NCBI GenBank assembly: GCA_947174235.1
Contig: CAMWID010000038.1
Span: 1-34,453, forward strand
Source: an uncultured Porphyromonadaceae bacterium
GTDB lineage: Bacteria > Bacteroidota > Bacteroidia > Bacteroidales > Muribaculaceae
Reading direction: 5' to 3'
Length of the DNA stretch: 34,453 nucleotides
The first letter of the stretch is position 1. Each line of letters starts with the position of its first letter. A program made the translations under genes and the position numbers. The notes under the pieces are model-generated. The model ran no database searches. It saw nothing but the letters and a program-made list of their open reading frames with translations, and was not told where the DNA came from. Below, piece after piece: positions 33,049-34,453 of the stretch.

Positions 33049-33079
33049 CAAATTTACAAAATTTTTCTCATCCGCACAA
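33049..33079 (-). promoter_or_regulatory. Promoter of rplY
   Basis: On the - strand: TTG (33079-33077), 20 bp, TAAATTTG (33056-33049). The leader would be about 120 nt. Confidence 0.65.
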
Positions 33080-33121
33080 CTGTACATTAATATTCAGACG
33101 TTTTATTTCCCATTATTTCAT

Positions 33122-33129
33122 TAAATTTG
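33122..33129 (+). promoter_or_regulatory. -7 box of the AlkZ-related gene
   Basis: TAAATTTG 23 nt upstream of the ATG at 33153. No clear -33 TTG. Confidence 0.5.
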
Positions 33130-33152
33130 CATTCCAAATCACTGAACCAATT

Positions 33153-33884
33153 ATGATCTCATCTAAAGAACATCTCGAAGAGACAGCCCTGGAGTACGGA
33201 CTCCTCCCCTTTTTCGCCAACAACGTTCGTGGACTGTCCGTACAGGAAATGGCAGCACCGGGCATGCTTTTTGGCGAAACTACAGATGATTATGGATGCT
33301 GGGAATGGAAAGGTCCTGTCATCAGGCAACAAACCACTGCATACGGGAAATTTTTCAGGAATAAAGCCGGTTTTGTTTCTTTAGAACTTCTTCCGGATTT
33401 CCTGAACTATAGACGTGCCGCATATCCTCTTGAGCCTGATTCCAAAGAAGAGATGATATTGGAAATAATCGAACAATATGAGAAGATAACCTCTACAGAA
33501 CTTAAAAGGCTGATATTTGGCAGTACATCTTATCATCGTCAGGCAACGGATCTTGTAGACATCGATGCAAAACGAAAAATTACCGCCAAAAAAGAATCCG
33601 TCCCTACAAAAGAAAAATCCGGCAGGCATAGTCTTGAGGGACCTCTACAGAAATTACAGATGGGAGGCAGACTGTTGATAGCGGATTTTCAATATAAGTA
33701 CACGAAACGTGGCGAACGATACGGCTGGGGTGTGGCGCTTTACTCCACTCCCCAATTATGGTTGGGTGCAAATATCTCGAAATGCGACCGTACGCCTGAA
33801 GAATCGTTTGAACTGCTTGTAACCCATCTCGCCAATAAATTGCCCAATATATCCGAGTCTCAGATCCGTCTACTCCTGAAATAA
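33153..33884 (+). CDS. AlkZ-related protein
   Basis: This 243-residue protein resembles the AlkZ-related group (distant relatives of the YcaQ/AlkZ glycosylases with winged-helix DNA-binding folds). The telling stretch is W-E-W-K-G-P-V-I-R-Q-Q-T-T-A-Y-G-K-F-F-R-N-K-A-G-F-V followed by P-D-F-L-N-Y-R-R. A helical segment with S-T-E-L-K-R-L-I-F-G (about 110-125) looks like a winged-helix part. Whether it keeps glycosylase activity cannot be judged. The ATG at 33153 was chosen over an in-frame start at 32922 because the -7 box at 33122-33129 and the rplY promoter would otherwise lie inside the gene. Confidence 0.7.
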   Translation: MISSKEHLEETALEYGLLPFFANNVRGLSVQEMAAPGMLFGETTDDYGCWEWKGPVIRQQTTAYGKFFRNKAGFVSLELLPDFLNYRRAAYPLEPDSKEEMILEIIEQYEKITSTELKRLIFGSTSYHRQATDLVDIDAKRKITAKKESVPTKEKSGRHSLEGPLQKLQMGGRLLIADFQYKYTKRGERYGWGVALYSTPQLWLGANISKCDRTPEESFELLVTHLANKLPNISESQIRLLLK

Positions 33885-33916
33885 TTGAAAATTTCACACA
33901 TTTTTATGATTTTGTT

Positions 33917-33946
33917 TTGAAAAATAAAATTTATCACTTAACTTTG
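33917..33946 (+). promoter_or_regulatory. Canonical promoter near right edge
   Basis: TTG (33917-33919), 19 bp, TAACTTTG (33939-33946): a full consensus match pointing right. The next 500 bp contain no convincing intact gene, so the product is unknown. Confidence 0.7.
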
Positions 33947-34059
33947 CCACATGATGGGAAGCAGGCGCATTCAGATATGCCGTCTCTCATCTGTTTAAAC
34001 ACATAATTTTATAGTTTAAACAATTCATTTTTAGCTATGATACATTTGCATCTTTCTGA

Positions 34060-34278
34060 CTACGTTTTCAGAGTGCCTGTTCCAACAGTTGGCAAACGGA
34101 TGCTGTGTGTATAGCGTTTTTCACCAACTTTCTTATTCAACAGAATCTCCGGTAGCCATTGGTGTGTCTTTACGCCATCTTCAAAACTACCGAAGCCTCT
34201 GATTGCATGTTCGCAATCAGAATATTCTGCACATCTTAAAACCTGTGAAGGCGAAATCCGCTCAGAGTACATTGACAT
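34060..34278 (-). CDS. Possible 72-residue ORF, doubtful
   Basis: An open frame with a plausible amino-acid composition (G-F-G-S-F-E-D-G-V-K-T-H-Q-W-L-P-E-I-L-L-N-K-K) but no family, no promoter and no coupling to another gene. It overlaps a broken + strand frame, so at most one of the two is a real or formerly real gene. Confidence 0.2.
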   Translation of the reverse strand: MSMYSERISPSQVLRCAEYSDCEHAIRGFGSFEDGVKTHQWLPEILLNKKVGEKRYTHSIRLPTVGTGTLKT

Positions 34279-34453
34279 GGTGAAAAACTGCCTGAGGAGA
34301 AGGCCTCAGGTATGCTACAAAAAATGAATTGAAAACAAAACATCCCTGTACTTTCCGTGCAAGATGTAAAACATTATTAACTTAAAACTATAAAATTAGT
34401 AACTATTCAGCGGACACGCTGAGGTAGTCGCCATTTAGAAAAGGGCGAGGATT

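Larger units (their letters stand above)
33885..34453. other. Right-edge region with promoter but no clear gene
   Basis: About 570 bp. It contains a full-consensus promoter (33917-33946), a pair of GTTTAAAC sites (33993-34000 and 34014-34021), a + strand frame (34037-34327) broken by a single TAG at 34112-34114, and an overlapping - strand frame of 72 codons (34060-34278). Neither frame belongs to a family I recognise. It may hold a decayed gene, a non-coding RNA or the start of something beyond the edge. Confidence 0.4.

Noticed and set aside
32922..33152. Longer N-terminus for the AlkZ-related protein starting at 32922
   Set aside because: The extra 77 residues cross the rplY promoter and the gene's own -7 box.

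Overview
The window looks like a chromosomal segment from a member of Bacteroidales, plausibly the Muribaculaceae (inferred; no 16S or other marker is present to confirm it). The reasons are: promoters of the Bacteroidetes form (TTG about 19-21 bp upstream of TAnnTTTG) on both strands, starts without clear Shine-Dalgarno sequences, several lipoproteins, MlaE/MlaF and LptB envelope transporters, an HU-CCDC81/SPOR fusion protein, and the thrS-infC-rpmI-rplT block in Bacteroidales-like form.

Layout. 1-6.1 kb is a cell-envelope block on the + strand: a 1016-residue coiled-coil lipoprotein with an acidic, surface-export-like N-terminus, an outer-membrane barrel, a DUF4369-like lipoprotein and an OmpA-family barrel, closed by a strong hairpin. 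6.1-8.6 kb (-) is the operon udk-lptB-CPBP protease. 9.0-10.6 kb (+) is mlaE-mlaF (lipid-asymmetry ABC transporter without an adjacent mlaD). Its 3' end overlaps the convergent lipB of the lipA-lipB operon (10.5-12.2 kb, -). 12.5-16.6 kb (+) holds dsbD with a 12-codon upstream ORF, a TPR protein and the HU/SPOR membrane protein. A perfect 58-bp palindrome separates these from ald (alanine dehydrogenase) and a stand-alone AlaX-type tRNA-editing protein on the - strand.

19-24 kb (+) holds a promoter/terminator-bounded unit with a 32-codon ORF, an MltF-like lytic transglycosylase, a DUF3332 lipoprotein, a four-gene small membrane-protein cluster (two YtxH-type proteins, a holin_3_6/YqjE-like protein and a basic protein) that carries an inserted MITE-like element, and yaaA. 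24.1-25.3 kb is the accessory part: a broken IS5-type transposase flanked by two inverted copies of a stem-loop element that keep the same fold with different stem sequences, followed by a well delimited structured non-coding RNA candidate of about 270 nt. Then come a nitroreductase (+), the translation operon thrS-infC-rpmI-rplT (-), a 688-residue TPR protein (+), rplY/ctc (-) and an AlkZ-related protein (+). The last 0.5 kb has a canonical promoter but no convincing gene before the window ends.

Most of the window is housekeeping: envelope biogenesis (LptB, Mla, OmpA, DsbD, MltF), lipoate synthesis and translation. No rRNA, tRNA, CRISPR, prophage or defence island was seen. The most promising under-described items are the 24,998-25,270 RNA candidate, the paired stem-loop elements around the IS relic, the 58-bp palindrome, the 32-codon transcription unit and the small membrane-protein cluster.
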